Shown: in pieces, positions 36,474 to 47,644 of the stretch | Layout: every line of letters begins with the position of its first letter | Position numbering within the stretch: the first letter of the stretch is position 1 | Assembly (NCBI RefSeq): GCF_001047675.1 | Contig: NZ_CP011975.1 | Location: 2,024,073 to 2,088,072, forward strand | Direction: 5' to 3' | From: Yersinia aleksiciae | GTDB lineage: Bacteria > Pseudomonadota > Gammaproteobacteria > Enterobacterales > Enterobacteriaceae | DNA: 64,000 bases | The notes under the pieces: generated by a model | What the model saw: only the letters and a program-made list of their open reading frames with translations | What the model was told of the DNA's origin: nothing | Databases searched by the model: none | Position numbers and translations under genes: made by a program

Positions 36474-38316
36474 GCGCGATCCCCCAAAAAGTATCTATGT
36501 GTCTTTTAGTTACCTTCGCCAGTAGTTAAAACAGTCCTTTCCCTGGCTTGCTCTATCATTATGGTTATCTTGGCCTCTATAGCATGACGCTCTCGTGACC
36601 ATCCAACTGATAAAGTATATGTGTAATTTCTTCATAGCTGAGATTAGATAGTAGCGATAATCATATTAAATGTTCTTTCTACTCTCAGATTTTGACACAA
36701 GACGAAAGTTAAGCATGAAAAAAATAATAAAACACGATATTTTTTATATTGTTATGCTCATTTAAGTAAATTCCTAAAATTGATGAAATATAGAAGGTAG
36801 CCGTGTGCTTAAGTGAACCGGTAGAGAGAAGTAAGATTTTAGCGGGTTAGTACCACCAAAGCATGAAGTGGTATGTAATCAGCGTATTTCATTTTAAAAG
36901 AAGTGAAGCTGCTCAGGGTCAATCACATTTTCTTTACGTGGTATCATTCTCGACTATATACAGGACATTTTTTGCTGAAGTATAAATTACTGAAAAATAT
37001 TACGACGGGTTCTATTTATTCAAAATTGACTAAGACGAAAAGACCATCGTATGACTCTGCTGCTTATTAGACCCCCGCGTCAGCATAAAAAGCTCAACAT
37101 GGATGTGACGCAGGGGTATTGAAAATTATCATGCTAAGATAATGAGTTAGCGCACAATTCGAGCTAATAAAAAATGGTGATTTTAGAGTAGTACTGATAA
37201 TAAAACCATGTTCTTAAAAACAGTATTGACATCTCATATAGAACAAGTAGATTGGAATTCAACACCGGTGCAATTAGTAGCAAACATTTTATTTAGCCGG
37301 TGTCCATGTAGCAAGATTTAAATAATGCGATAAAGGTCACGAAATATTTTTTTATGTGAGATTCACAACGGTTTTTTTATAATTAACTCTTGTGATGATG
37401 TTTTAAGGCCACGCAGTAAATTTGTACAATCGCATTTTGTGGACGATAACGCGATGAGTTAAGGCTTTGTTGTTAATAGTAATGTTCGCGATTTGTGTAC
37501 ATAGGTATGAGATCGAGGATATCGCGACGAAAGTAAAGCCACGTAACAAAGAGTATATATCGCGAGGGGATGTACTAATTTAGCTTGTCTTATCATGAAC
37601 ATAGCTAAAATGAACTAAACGGGAATTGTTACCATTCAGTTAATATATTGGAGGGAAGTGAGTAATAAGCGAAAATATTCCTGTAGAAACATGTACATCG
37701 TTATAAACAGTACGAAGATAAGTATCACGTTATTAAGTTGATTAATGTTTAATTTTAAATTTGTAGTACCTTAAAAGCCCTGACTAACGCAGTTGGGGCT
37801 TTTATCATTCTGGTAACGGCTATTAGAGAAAACCTTTACCTATTACCACATCCAACGACCCGCTTTAGATGTATGAATACATCTGTCATCTATAGATCTA
37901 TAAATCATCCCTGTCCCTGTATGCAGCCCCCGCCATTTATTATTTCGGCATGATTTTTCGTGTGTATCGCTGATCGGATTTTTATCTCTGACTTATTTTG
38001 CGCGAAATAGGTCTGTTTTTTGATTCCAACTGAGGGGAGAGATAATGAATCGGGTAATGGCGAGCACTCAAATCAGCTGCGAGGTATCGCGCATTTAGGA
38101 TGTCGTAATGTAAAATATGTGTGAACCATATGTGACTTCGTGCGCAAAAACACACCAATTTTATGCTGATTTTATAGAGAAAAACACGTCAAAAATCCTT
38201 TTCTTCTACCTTAGTCAAAAATGGAATTAAAGCTAACAGATTAATTTTTAAGGTTATTAACGTAATTATTTTTTATGGGTTTGATGGCGTATTGCAGTTT
38301 CTCCTGAACTTGATTG
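36474..38316. other. 1.8-kb stretch without convincing genes
   Basis: No open frame above 60 codons occurs in either direction until near hutU, and the sequence is AT-rich. Visible structure: a stem-loop with 12-base arms (ACCCCCGCGTCA 37071-37082 and TGACGCAGGGGT 37106-37117); ACACCGG/CCGGTGT arms at 37262-37303; four CGCGA/TCGCG motifs between 37449 and 37565; and an intrinsic terminator at 37772. The region could hold a small RNA, remains of deleted genes, or long regulatory DNA. A minus-strand 71-codon frame at 38241-38456 overlaps the hut control region and is not credible. Confidence 0.5.
37772..37804 (+). terminator. Orphan intrinsic terminator, possible small-RNA end
   Basis: AAAAGCCC pairs with GGGCTTTT around a 15-base loop that can itself form CTG/CAG pairs, followed by TATC. 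No open frame lies upstream for more than a kilobase on either strand. Because A-run and T-run flank the stem it could work both ways. A non-coding transcript ending here is the simplest reading. Confidence 0.6.
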
Positions 38317-38334
38317 TACTTGTCTATACGAGTA
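38317..38334 (+). promoter_or_regulatory. HutC-like operator upstream of hutU
   Basis: TACTTGTCTATACGAGTA is an 18-bp palindrome with seven of nine base pairs symmetric; its core CTTGTnTAnACnAG resembles HutC operators of Pseudomonas and enteric bacteria as I remember them. It sits 68 bases before the hutU start, where a repressor responsive to urocanate would act. The hutC gene itself is not in the window. Confidence 0.6.
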
Positions 38335-38401
38335 TATGTTAATAAATGCTTAACAGAAGTAATGTCGTCGATACCTGAAAAACTGGTTGAAGGAAATTGC
38401 C

Positions 38402-40093
38402 GTGACTGCCCAAAACAGATTCCGTGATAATGAGATTCGAGCCGCACGTGGTACAAAACTTACTGCCAAAAGTTGGCTGACCGAAGCCCCGCTGCGCATG
38501 TTAATGAACAACCTTGATCCTGAAGTGGCTGAGAATCCAAAAGAATTAGTGGTTTACGGCGGTATTGGCCGCGCAGCTCGTAATTGGGAATGCTATGACC
38601 AAATTGTAGAAAGCCTGACGCAGCTAAATGATGATGAGACTTTACTTATTCAGTCTGGTAAGCCCGTCGGTGTCTTCAAAACCCACAGTAATGCACCTAG
38701 GGTATTGATTGCCAACTCAAATCTGGTTCCTCATTGGGCTAATTGGGAGCATTTTAATGAACTGGACGCCAAAGGGTTGGCCATGTACGGCCAAATGACG
38801 GCGGGCAGTTGGATCTATATCGGTAGCCAAGGCATTGTGCAGGGCACCTATGAAACCTTCGTTGAGGCGGGACGACAGCATTTTGGCGGTAGCCTGAAAG
38901 GGCGCTGGGTATTAACCGCAGGGCTAGGTGGCATGGGCGGCGCACAACCGCTGGCGGCAACTTTAGCCGGTGCTTGTTCCCTGAATATTGAGTGTCAGCA
39001 GAGCCGCATCGATTTTCGTCTGAAAACCCGTTATGTAGATGAACAAGCTACAGATTTGGATGATGCGTTAGCGCGAATCAAGAAATACACCGCTGCGGGT
39101 GAGGCAGTTTCTATTGCCTTGTGCGGTAATGCGGCTGAGATTTTACCTGAATTGGTGCGCCGTGGTGTTCGCCCGGATATGGTGACCGATCAAACCAGTG
39201 CGCATGATCCGTTGAATGGTTATCTGCCGAGAGGCTGGAGCTGGGAAGAGTATCGCCAACGCGCTCAAAGTGAGCCAGTGCTGGTGGTGAATGCCGCTAA
39301 GGCTTCGATGGCCGAACATGTTGAAGCGATGCTGGCCTTCCACAATATGGGCATCCCAACGTTTGATTACGGTAATAATATTCGTCAGATGGCGCAAGAC
39401 ATGGGAGTGACTCACGCCTTTGATTTTCCTGGCTTTGTCCCCGCCTATATTCGGCCGTTATTCTGCCGTGGTATTGGCCCATTCCGCTGGGTCGCGCTCT
39501 CGGGTAACGCCGACGATATTTATAAAACAGATGCTAAGGTCAAAGAACTCATCCCTGATGATGAACATTTGCATCATTGGTTGGATATGGCTCGTGAGCG
39601 TATCAGCTTCCAAGGGCTACCGGCGCGTATTTGCTGGGTCGGTCTAGGTCAGCGCGCTAAATTAGGCTTAGCCTTTAACGAAATGGTACGCAGCGGCGAA
39701 CTGTCGGCCCCGATTGTGATCGGTCGCGACCATCTTGATTCCGGATCGGTCTCCAGCCCCAATCGTGAAACTGAAGCCATGCAAGACGGTTCTGATGCCG
39801 TCTCTGACTGGCCGCTACTCAATGCATTGCTGAATACCGCCAGCGGCGCGACTTGGGTCTCGCTGCATCATGGGGGCGGTGTTGGGATGGGCTTCTCTCA
39901 GCATTCTGGCATGGTGGTGGTGTGTGATGGCAGCGATGAAGCTGCCGAACGTATCGCCCGGGTATTACATAATGATCCCGCGACTGGTGTGATGCGTCAT
40001 GCCGATGCGGGTTATGACATCGCCATTCAATGTGCACAAGAGCAGGGGTTGAATCTGCCAATGGTTGCCGCAACCCAGAGGAAACCTTCATGA
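38402..40093 (+). CDS. hutU: Urocanate hydratase
   Basis: HutU converts urocanate to imidazolone propionate, the second step of histidine breakdown, using tightly bound NAD as an electrophile. The 563-residue product carries the conserved [12 protein letters not shown], the NAD-binding loop [29 protein letters not shown], the cysteine region [16 protein letters not shown], and [17 protein letters not shown] near the end. The open frame runs back to a TTG at 38387, but GAAGGA at 38389-38394 suits the GTG at 38402 (MTAQNRFRD, the usual beginning). It overlaps hutH by four bases (ATGA), so the two are translationally coupled. Confidence 0.97.
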   Translation: MTAQNRFRDNEIRAARGTKLTAKSWLTEAPLRMLMNNLDPEVAENPKELVVYGGIGRAARNWECYDQIVESLTQLNDDETLLIQSGKPVGVFKTHSNAPRVLIANSNLVPHWANWEHFNELDAKGLAMYGQMTAGSWIYIGSQGIVQGTYETFVEAGRQHFGGSLKGRWVLTAGLGGMGGAQPLAATLAGACSLNIECQQSRIDFRLKTRYVDEQATDLDDALARIKKYTAAGEAVSIALCGNAAEILPELVRRGVRPDMVTDQTSAHDPLNGYLPRGWSWEEYRQRAQSEPVLVVNAAKASMAEHVEAMLAFHNMGIPTFDYGNNIRQMAQDMGVTHAFDFPGFVPAYIRPLFCRGIGPFRWVALSGNADDIYKTDAKVKELIPDDEHLHHWLDMARERISFQGLPARICWVGLGQRAKLGLAFNEMVRSGELSAPIVIGRDHLDSGSVSSPNRETEAMQDGSDAVSDWPLLNALLNTASGATWVSLHHGGGVGMGFSQHSGMVVVCDGSDEAAERIARVLHNDPATGVMRHADAGYDIAIQCAQEQGLNLPMVAATQRKPS

Positions 40094-41646
40094 AAACAAA
40101 CAGTAAAACAAGCATGGAAACATTGACACTGCACCCAGGCCAGATGACATTGGCTGATTTGCGGCATATTTACCAGCATCCGGTACATATCATGCTGGAT
40201 GATAGTGCTTACACCCCCATTCAACAAAGTGTGGATTGTGTGCAAGCCATATTGGCAGAGAAACGCACCGCTTACGGCATCAATACCGGGTTCGGCCTAT
40301 TGGCATCCACCCGTATTGCCACGGAGGATTTAGAAAATCTACAGCGCTCGATTGTTCTTTCCCACGCTGCGGGTGTTGGCGAACCCAATGACGATGCAAT
40401 TGTGCGTCTGATTATGGTGTTGAAAATCAACAGCCTGGCTCGTGGCTTCTCGGGCATTCGACTGGAGGTTATTCAGGCACTGATAGCCTTGGTGAATGCC
40501 GAAGTTTACCCTCATATTCCGCTAAAAGGCTCTGTAGGTGCTTCTGGCGATCTGGCGCCCTTGGCCCATATGAGCTTGCTGTTGCTCGGTGAAGGCAAGG
40601 CCCGTTATCAAGGGGAGTGGCTGGATGCACGCACTGCGCTGACCAAAGCCGGTTTGCAGCCACTCACGCTGGCAGCAAAAGAGGGGCTGGCGCTCCTTAA
40701 TGGTACTCAGGTCTCTACCGCTTATGCACTGCGCGGCCTATTTGAGGCGGAAGACCTTTATGCTGCGGCTTCTGTCTTTGGCAGCTTGACGGTTGAAGCG
40801 GCATTAGGCTCTCGCAACCCATTTGATGCCCGTATCCATGCGGCACGAGGCCAACGCGGGCAGATTGATGCTGCCAGTACTTACCGTCATCTGTTAGGTG
40901 ACCGTAGCGAAGTGTCCGAGTCTCATCGTAATTGCGATAAAGTACAAGATCCGTACTCTCTACGTTGTCAGCCGCAGGTGATGGGGGCTTGTCTCACTCA
41001 AATGCGTCAGGCCGCTGAAGTGTTAGCTATCGAATCTAATGCGGTATCAGATAACCCACTGGTCTTTGCTGAGCAAGGCGATGTGTTATCTGGTGGTAAC
41101 TTCCATGCTGAACCGGTGGCGATGGCGGCAGATAATCTGGCGTTGGCACTGGCAGAAATCGGTTCATTATCAGAGCGCCGTATTTCGCTACTCATGGATA
41201 AACATATGTCGCAGTTGCCGCCATTCTTGGTGGAGAACGGCGGCGTAAACTCTGGCTTTATGATTGCGCAGGTGACTGCTGCGGCTCTAACCAGTGAGAA
41301 TAAAGGGCTGGCATTCCCTTCCAGCGTCGACAGTATTCCCACCTCGGCGAATCAGGAGGATCATGTCTCTATGGCTCCCCGCGCAGGTAAACGCTTGTGG
41401 GAAATGGCTGAAAACGTACGCGGTATTTTGGCCGTGGAGTGGCTGGCCTCGTGTCAGGGACTTGATTTGCGTAAAGGCTTGAAAACGTCAGATGCATTGG
41501 AGCCAGCCCGCCAGCTATTGCGCCAGCATGTGGCCTACTACGAAAAAGACCGTTTCTTTGCCCCCGATATTGAAGCTGCAAGCCAGCTCATTGCACAGCG
41601 ACATATGAATGAGTTGATGCCACCGCATCTTCTACCCAGCCTCTAA
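40090..41646 (+). CDS. hutH: Histidine ammonia-lyase
   Basis: HutH removes ammonia from histidine to give urocanate, the first step of the pathway. It forms its own MIO cofactor from the Ala-Ser-Gly of [14 protein letters not shown]. The 518-residue length fits the family, and [36 protein letters not shown] and [20 protein letters not shown] are all present. The ATG at 40090 overlaps the hutU stop and has AGAGGA seven bases upstream; the longer open frame back to 40030 is an artefact of overlap with hutU. A permease gene follows. The enzymes for the later steps (hutI, hutG) are not in this window. Confidence 0.97.
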   Translation: MKTNSKTSMETLTLHPGQMTLADLRHIYQHPVHIMLDDSAYTPIQQSVDCVQAILAEKRTAYGINTGFGLLASTRIATEDLENLQRSIVLSHAAGVGEPNDDAIVRLIMVLKINSLARGFSGIRLEVIQALIALVNAEVYPHIPLKGSVGASGDLAPLAHMSLLLLGEGKARYQGEWLDARTALTKAGLQPLTLAAKEGLALLNGTQVSTAYALRGLFEAEDLYAAASVFGSLTVEAALGSRNPFDARIHAARGQRGQIDAASTYRHLLGDRSEVSESHRNCDKVQDPYSLRCQPQVMGACLTQMRQAAEVLAIESNAVSDNPLVFAEQGDVLSGGNFHAEPVAMAADNLALALAEIGSLSERRISLLMDKHMSQLPPFLVENGGVNSGFMIAQVTAAALTSENKGLAFPSSVDSIPTSANQEDHVSMAPRAGKRLWEMAENVRGILAVEWLASCQGLDLRKGLKTSDALEPARQLLRQHVAYYEKDRFFAPDIEAASQLIAQRHMNELMPPHLLPSL

Positions 41647-41751
41647 TAAATAAAAAGCAGTCATTATTTTTGCCTATAGGTGATCCTGATTAACGGGATC
41701 ACCCTCTCTGAACCCCTGCCTGAAAGGGCACAAATCTTGCGAGAATGTACC

Positions 41752-43149
41752 ATGAAGAATGATTCATCCACGCTGAAACGCGGCCTCAGTGCGCGACATA
41801 TCCGGTTTATGGCGTTAGGTTCCGCCATAGGTACTGGCTTATTTTATGGTTCTGCCGAGGCAATTCGCCTGGCGGGGCCAGCAGTTTTACTCGCTTACCT
41901 GATTGGTGGTGCGGCTGTGTTTATGGTGATGCGCGCACTGGGTGAGATGGCGGTGCATGATCCGGTTGCCGGTTCGTTTGGGCACTATGCCAGCCGCTAT
42001 CTTGGGCCACTGGCGGGCTTTCTGACCGGCTGGACCTATACCTTTGAGATGATTATCGTGGCGCTGGCTGATGTCACTGCATTCGGCATCTATATGGGGC
42101 TGTGGTTCCCAGATGCTCCGCAGTGGGTTTGGGTGCTGAGTATTATTTTCTTTATTGGTGCGCTAAATCTCTGCTCAGTCAAAGTTTTTGGCGAGATGGA
42201 GTTCTGGTTATCCTTGCTAAAAGTAACGGCGATTATTGCCATGATTGCCGCTGGTTTGGGCATTATGATGTTTGGTTTTGGTGCAGGTCATGAGAGCACT
42301 GGCGTCAGTAACTTATGGTCCCACCAAGGGTTTATGCCAAATGGTATCACGGGGGTGATTGCCTCATTTGCGGTAGTGATGTTTGCATTTGGTGGCATCG
42401 AAATTATTGGGGTGACGGCCAGTGAGGCGAAAAATCCGGAAAAAGTATTACCCCGTGCCATTAATACCGTGCCAGTGCGTATTCTGCTGTTCTATGTTTT
42501 GACACTATTTGTTCTGATGGCGATCTATCCGTGGAATAGCATTGGGCAAAATGGCAGCCCATTTGTCGAGATTTTCAGCAGCTTAGGTATCAGCTCTGCC
42601 GCTAATATTCTCAATCTGGTGGTGATCACTGCCGCTATTTCGGCGATTAACAGTGATATCTACGGCGCTGGCCGCATGATGTATGGTATGGCGCAGGAAG
42701 GGCTGGCACCTAAATGCTTTAGCCGCCTGACACGAAATGGCGTGCCTTGGATGACGATTTTGGTGATGGCAATTGCGCTGTTATGTGGCGTGGTCCTGAA
42801 CTATCTGATCCCGAAAAATGTGTTCCTGATTATCGCCTCGATTGCGACCTTCGCCACGGTTTGGGTGTGGTTGATGATTCTGATATCGCAAGTGGCGATG
42901 CGCCGTTCAATGAGCAAAGAAAATGTCGCCAAGCTGGCCTTCCCTGTGCCGTTTTGGCCATTGGCACCGATTCTGACCATTATCTTTATGGCATTCATCA
43001 TAGCGATTCTGGGATATTTCCCTGACACCCGCATTGCCCTGTATGTTGGCTTGGCGTGGGTTGCCTTAATGACTCTTGCTTGGTGGATTTGGTTACGTAA
43101 GTCACCCGTGCGACCCCTTCATACACAGGTAGAAAGCCCTGAAGCATAA
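41752..43149 (+). CDS. APC-family amino-acid permease, probable histidine permease (HutT/ProY-like)
   Basis: This 465-residue protein has twelve membrane segments of the amino acid-polyamine-organocation family, with the family signature [18 protein letters not shown] (about 20-37) and [21 protein letters not shown]. It most resembles E. coli ProY (457), a cryptic proline permease; family members placed beside hutUH are used for histidine uptake (HutT). Its place 105 bases after hutH, same strand, supports histidine. The open frame extends to a GTG at 41680, but [20 protein letters not shown] is the normal beginning, so the ATG at 41752 is chosen. Confidence 0.87.
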   Translation: MKNDSSTLKRGLSARHIRFMALGSAIGTGLFYGSAEAIRLAGPAVLLAYLIGGAAVFMVMRALGEMAVHDPVAGSFGHYASRYLGPLAGFLTGWTYTFEMIIVALADVTAFGIYMGLWFPDAPQWVWVLSIIFFIGALNLCSVKVFGEMEFWLSLLKVTAIIAMIAAGLGIMMFGFGAGHESTGVSNLWSHQGFMPNGITGVIASFAVVMFAFGGIEIIGVTASEAKNPEKVLPRAINTVPVRILLFYVLTLFVLMAIYPWNSIGQNGSPFVEIFSSLGISSAANILNLVVITAAISAINSDIYGAGRMMYGMAQEGLAPKCFSRLTRNGVPWMTILVMAIALLCGVVLNYLIPKNVFLIIASIATFATVWVWLMILISQVAMRRSMSKENVAKLAFPVPFWPLAPILTIIFMAFIIAILGYFPDTRIALYVGLAWVALMTLAWWIWLRKSPVRPLHTQVESPEA

Positions 43150-43568
43150 TGGGATTAGGATAATGATTGGCCGCTGGTAGAGAATTCAGCGGCTAAATTT
43201 ATGTTGTTACGAATGAGCCGCTAGCCTTGCACAAATTAACTCCCACGTTAGGCCTAATATCAAAAAACTAATGGCAACCTTGGTCATTAATTGATAGTTC
43301 AGCATGATTATCTCGATATTGCATCGACACAAGATTAAATCAGATATTTTTAATTCCACGGGCATATTTAATGCCACTATGACATTCAAGAGATATCGGA
43401 TAATTAAGCTGTTTGCTGAGATTCATTTGACAGCAATAACTGGATGCTGATTTATTTATATCGCACGCTACACCAAGAGAATATTTTGCGTTTAACGTAG
43501 CGGCGTGGCCAGATGGTGATAAACTGACCTCAATTGTGAAAAATTATAGACCTACGGAGTAACGGCCC
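43150..43568. other. Gap without a supported gene
   Basis: This 419-base gap follows the permease. A 60-codon minus-strand frame at 43207-43389 (includes VAISFLILGLTWELICARL) could be a small membrane protein, but it has no clear ribosome site and no recognisable relative. The second half likely holds the promoter of the hydrolase gene. Confidence 0.35.
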
Positions 43569-45032
43569 ATGCTTGGCATAGCCATTAAGCGGTGGATTAA
43601 ACGGATTATACTGGTCTTGGTGGTAATGTCCGTTACCATACTGGCAATACGTATTTACGACACACAACGTGGTCCGAAGCTTGAGCTTTGGCACACTTTC
43701 GTTCCCCATGAAATGCGCGCGGCTGAGATTGATAAAGCCAGTTGGGCGGATTACATCAAAGCTGAAAATAACATTTTCGATGAAGTTCGGATAAATGTTA
43801 CTGAAAAATTGGAACCAAGAACTCAGGTTCCACTAAACCGTTATTATTCGGGTAGTTCGATCTATCCACCGCATTTTAAAAATGACTGGAATCGTTCTTA
43901 TATTCTGCAACCTGATGGGAAGCCTAAAGGTGCTGTCGTATTACTGCATGGTTTGACCGATACCCCTTATAGTTTGCGCCATATCGCTGAAAATTATCGT
44001 CAGCGTGGTTATGTTGCCATTGGTGTTCGCTTGCCAGCCCATGGATCTGTCCCCGCAGCGCTGACAGATGTTGAATGGCAGGATTGGTTAGCAGCAACGC
44101 GTCTGGCAGTACGTGAGGCCAAAACGCTTAGCGGCCCCGATTTACCCTTGCATGTCGTTGGTTTCTCCAATGGCGGTGCGCTGGCAATGAAATACACGCT
44201 GGACTCGATGGATGACCCGACACTGGCGAAACCTGCGCGGGTGATATTGATCTCTCCGATGATTGGCGTGACGAGCTTTGCGCGTTTTGCCGGTGTTGCT
44301 GGTTGGCCTGCTATCTTCCCCGCCTTTGCCAAAGCAGCCTGGTTGGGGATCGTGCCTGAGTTTAATCCTTTCAAATATAACTCGTTCCCGGTCAATGCTG
44401 CGCGTCAGTCCTATTTGCTCACTTCTGTGTTACAGCAGCAAATTGCACGTGATGCCAGAAACAATAAAATGGATGAGCTGCCGCCAATTCTGACTTTCCA
44501 GTCATTAATGGACTCAACGGTCAGCACTCGTGCGGTTGTTACCGCGCTCTACAATCACTTGCCGAAAAATGGCAGTGAAGTGGTGCTGTTTGATTTGAAC
44601 CGCGCAGCCAGCTTCGGTCCATTACTGAGAACATCTTCTTATACCGCACTGGCTCGTTTGTTGCCGCCGCCACCGCGTAATTACAATACCACGGTGATTA
44701 CCAATGTTTCACCGCAGAGTAATGAAACAGTGGCGATAACCACACTGGCAGGACAAACCAACGAGACTTCAGTGCCAACGGGCTTGATCTATCCACCGGA
44801 TATCTTCTCGTTGTCTCACGTCGCATTGCCATTCCCGATGAGTGATTCGCTGTATGGTCGCTACCCCGATCCCCGTGACCAATACGGTATCAGTTTGGGG
44901 ACCTTTGCCGCGCGTGGTGAACGTGCTGTGCTGGTGGTCGGCTTGGATTCATTGATGCGTATTTCATCCAACCCGTTCTACCCGTATATGTTGCAGCGGA
45001 TAGATGACAAGATAGATACTCCCGCTCAGTAA
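43569..45032 (+). CDS. Membrane-anchored alpha/beta hydrolase
   Basis: This 487-residue protein has one N-terminal membrane segment (about 11-28, RIILVLVVMSVTILAIRI) and then an alpha/beta hydrolase domain. HGLTDTPYSLRHIAE gives the oxyanion-loop HG motif, and VGFSNGGALAMKY is the nucleophile elbow, placing the serine near residue 201. The rest should face the periplasm if the positive-inside rule holds (IKRWIKR before the segment). The substrate is unknown; lysophospholipase- or esterase-like activity is plausible. Variants named carboxylesterase or putative lysophospholipase occur in enterobacteria. GGAG upstream of the ATG supports the start, and an intrinsic terminator follows, so it is a single-gene unit. 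Confidence 0.82.
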   Translation: MLGIAIKRWIKRIILVLVVMSVTILAIRIYDTQRGPKLELWHTFVPHEMRAAEIDKASWADYIKAENNIFDEVRINVTEKLEPRTQVPLNRYYSGSSIYPPHFKNDWNRSYILQPDGKPKGAVVLLHGLTDTPYSLRHIAENYRQRGYVAIGVRLPAHGSVPAALTDVEWQDWLAATRLAVREAKTLSGPDLPLHVVGFSNGGALAMKYTLDSMDDPTLAKPARVILISPMIGVTSFARFAGVAGWPAIFPAFAKAAWLGIVPEFNPFKYNSFPVNAARQSYLLTSVLQQQIARDARNNKMDELPPILTFQSLMDSTVSTRAVVTALYNHLPKNGSEVVLFDLNRAASFGPLLRTSSYTALARLLPPPPRNYNTTVITNVSPQSNETVAITTLAGQTNETSVPTGLIYPPDIFSLSHVALPFPMSDSLYGRYPDPRDQYGISLGTFAARGERAVLVVGLDSLMRISSNPFYPYMLQRIDDKIDTPAQ

Positions 45033-45044
45033 GATTGCTTTTGA

Positions 45045-45068
45045 AGCCCCCAAAGTTGGGGGCTTTTT
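45045..45068 (+). terminator. Intrinsic terminator after the hydrolase gene
   Basis: AGCCCCCAA pairs perfectly with TTGGGGGCT across an AG spacer, followed by TTTT. Strong and unambiguous. Confidence 0.9.
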
Positions 45069-45136
45069 CATAATGAGTGCCATACTTTCAAGTTGTACTT
45101 AGTCTTCATATTTATTGACCCTGAAAGGAAAGCACT

Positions 45137-45562
45137 ATGTCTATCGAAAAAGTTGTATACCGCGCCAAAGCAAAAGCCACCGGTGGTCGTGACGGACGGG
45201 CAACATCCTCTGATGGCGTATTGGATGTGAAATTAGGTGTGCCTAAAGAGATGGGTGGTGCGGGTGGTGCGGTGACTAACCCTGAGCAACTGTTTGCTGC
45301 GGGTTACTCTGCCTGCTTCCTCGGCGCACTGAAATTCGTTGCATCAAAAGAGAAGGTGAAAATCCCTGATGATGCCAGCATTGAAGGCACTGTCGGCATT
45401 GGTGCCATTCCGACCGGCTTCGGCATTGAAGTTCAACTGGATATCAGTTTGCCGGGTATTGAGCACAGTGTTGCCGAAGATTTAGTGAAAAAAGCGCATG
45501 TTGTCTGCCCATACTCCAATGCAACTCGTGGCAATATTGATGTCACGTTAAATATTAAATAA
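45137..45562 (+). CDS. ohr: Organic hydroperoxide resistance protein, Ohr type
   Basis: Ohr/OsmC proteins reduce organic hydroperoxides with a pair of cysteines and work as cytoplasmic dimers. The 141-residue protein has both: Cys61 in [12 protein letters not shown] and Cys125 in [13 protein letters not shown]. The opening [22 protein letters not shown] and the phrase [19 protein letters not shown] are those of the Ohr branch, not OsmC. GAAAGGA upstream supports the start. A hairpin at 45581-45606 (AGCCCATA/TATGGGCT) may end the transcript. No ohrR regulator gene is adjacent. Confidence 0.92.
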   Translation: MSIEKVVYRAKAKATGGRDGRATSSDGVLDVKLGVPKEMGGAGGAVTNPEQLFAAGYSACFLGALKFVASKEKVKIPDDASIEGTVGIGAIPTGFGIEVQLDISLPGIEHSVAEDLVKKAHVVCPYSNATRGNIDVTLNIK

Positions 45563-45839
45563 GCCAAGACCCTTCACAGAAGCCCATAGGAATTCTCTTA
45601 TGGGCTGTGCCCATTTTATCCCCTTCCTTTCTCTCTTTTGTGCTGTTTTTGAACAGTTATGCCACTATGGGCTGCATAGAGTTTGCGTTAGCTCGCGGAC
45701 TGGTCCACTAATAGCCGCTAAGATAATTCTCAGATCAAAAATCAATAGCTTGCTTATTGATATAACACTGAACCTGAAAGGGGGTTCACTGTCTGATTGA
45801 TTCAAGCCGCAAATAGTGTCTTTGGAGACCTGGCGTTTT

Positions 45840-47531
45840 ATGGACAGAGTGAAATCTTTATCACAGCAAAGTATTTCTTTGTTGTTGGCTGTTTATATTG
45901 GAATTTTCCTGAATATTTCTGTCTTTTATCGTCGTTTTGACTCCTTCAGCCAAGGTATCCAAGGCATAAAAGTATTGACCGCTATCATCGAAGTGATGGT
46001 CATTATCCTCTTCACTTTTTTTGTGATGCGGGTGATTTCACTCGGTGGCCGATGGTTTTATCGTGTGGTCGCGAGCTTATTGGTGCTAATCTCTGTCGCC
46101 GCCAGCTATTACATGACTTTTTTCAATGTCGTGATTGGTTATGGCATCGTGATCTCCGTATTAACCACGGATACCGATCTCTCGAAAGAGGTTATCGGGC
46201 TGCATTTTGTGATCTGGATGGTACTGGTCAGTGCATTGCCACTGCTACTTATCTGGAAAAACACCCTACGACTCACCCTGCTAGAGCAATTTAAAACCCC
46301 CGGTCAGCGGATTAAACCTATTTTATTGATGATGGCTGCGGTGGGATTGGTTTGGCTGCCTCTTCGTTATCTGGATAATGTGCAGACCGCCAATGAGCAA
46401 CTGAGAACTGTGGATTTACCGAGCTATGGCGGGGTGGTTGCTCACTCCTATTTACCCTCTAACTGGCTGGCTGCATTGGGTTTATACGCTTATACGCAAT
46501 ACAACGAAAAGTATGATGCGGCTACACTGTATAACCCGACTGAGCACCATACTTATGTCGCCCCCGCAGGTATTGATGAGACCTATGTCGTGTTTATCAT
46601 TGGTGAAACGACCCGTTGGGATCATATGGGGCTACTGGGGTATTCACGTGATACCACCCCTCGTTTAAGTAAAGAGAAGAATCTGGTCGCTTTCCGTGGT
46701 ACATCCTGCGATACCTCTACCAAACTCTCGTTGCGCTGTATGTTTGTGCGCGAAGGTGGCGCGGAAGATAACCCGCAACGCACACTGAAAGAGCAAAATG
46801 TGTTCGCCGTGATGAAATCATTGGGTTTCACCTCTGAACTGTTCGCCATGCAGAGCGAGATGTGGTTCTACAATAATGCGAACACCGATAACTATTCGTT
46901 CCGCGAATTGATTGCCTCGGAGAAACGTAATGATGATAAGCCGGTAGATGACATGCTATTGGTCGATGAATTGAAAGAGTCACTTGGACGTTATCCGGAA
47001 GGTAAACATTTAGTCATTCTGCATACCAAAGGCTCACACTATCTTTACTCCCAACGCTACCCCCGCAGCTATGCTCGCTACCAGCCAGAATGTATGGGTG
47101 TGGATGATTTTTGCAGCAAGCAACAGCTAGTGAATGCTTTTGATAACAGTGTGTTGTATACCGATTCGTTTATCGCCAATGTGATTGACCAAATGCGCGA
47201 TAAGAAAGCCTTGGTGTTCTATGCCGCTGATCACGGTGAATCCATTGACGATAACTCTCATTTCCATGGTACCCCGCGCGAAATGGCACCGCCGGAGCAA
47301 TTCCGCGTGCCATTGATGGTTTGGGCTTCAGACAAGTTTTTGGCCCAACCTGAGCACCTCGCTGCATTTGAGCAACTGCAAGCAGAGCAGCGCGTGGGTA
47401 AAACTCACCGCCATGTCGAACTGTTTGACTCCATTTTGGGCTGTTTAGGCTATACCTCACCGGATGGTGGAATTAATGAACAAAATAACTGGTGTCAGGC
47501 ACCCGCTAAGCACGCTCAGCCAGTAATATGA
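45840..47531 (+). CDS. eptB: Kdo2-lipid A phosphoethanolamine transferase EptB
   Basis: EptB adds phosphoethanolamine to the outer Kdo sugar of lipopolysaccharide at the periplasmic face of the inner membrane. From MDRVKSLSQQSISLLL the protein has 563 residues, the same as E. coli EptB. Five N-terminal membrane segments (about 10-190) precede a sulfatase-like catalytic domain with VVFIIGETTRWDHMG (metal site), SCDTSTKLSLRCMF (nucleophile threonine), HTKGSHY and YAADHGESI. The longer frame from 45816 lacks a ribosome site; GGAG at 45825-45828 is within reach of the ATG at 45840. In E. coli eptB lies next to a tRNA-Pro gene and dppA; here uhpABC intervenes. Confidence 0.95.
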   Translation: MDRVKSLSQQSISLLLAVYIGIFLNISVFYRRFDSFSQGIQGIKVLTAIIEVMVIILFTFFVMRVISLGGRWFYRVVASLLVLISVAASYYMTFFNVVIGYGIVISVLTTDTDLSKEVIGLHFVIWMVLVSALPLLLIWKNTLRLTLLEQFKTPGQRIKPILLMMAAVGLVWLPLRYLDNVQTANEQLRTVDLPSYGGVVAHSYLPSNWLAALGLYAYTQYNEKYDAATLYNPTEHHTYVAPAGIDETYVVFIIGETTRWDHMGLLGYSRDTTPRLSKEKNLVAFRGTSCDTSTKLSLRCMFVREGGAEDNPQRTLKEQNVFAVMKSLGFTSELFAMQSEMWFYNNANTDNYSFRELIASEKRNDDKPVDDMLLVDELKESLGRYPEGKHLVILHTKGSHYLYSQRYPRSYARYQPECMGVDDFCSKQQLVNAFDNSVLYTDSFIANVIDQMRDKKALVFYAADHGESIDDNSHFHGTPREMAPPEQFRVPLMVWASDKFLAQPEHLAAFEQLQAEQRVGKTHRHVELFDSILGCLGYTSPDGGINEQNNWCQAPAKHAQPVI

Positions 47532-47644
47532 CCGATTAGTATTCAGAATAATCCGTTCTGGCCTGATTTTTGATACCAATCTCCATTGAGATAATCAGCT
47601 TGCGGTATACTCCAGCCTCGATCCCTCATTGGCTGGAGTCTTCC

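Noticed and set aside
43207..43389. 60-codon minus-strand frame with a hydrophobic stretch
   Set aside because: There is no ribosome site or family resemblance; evidence is too weak for a gene.
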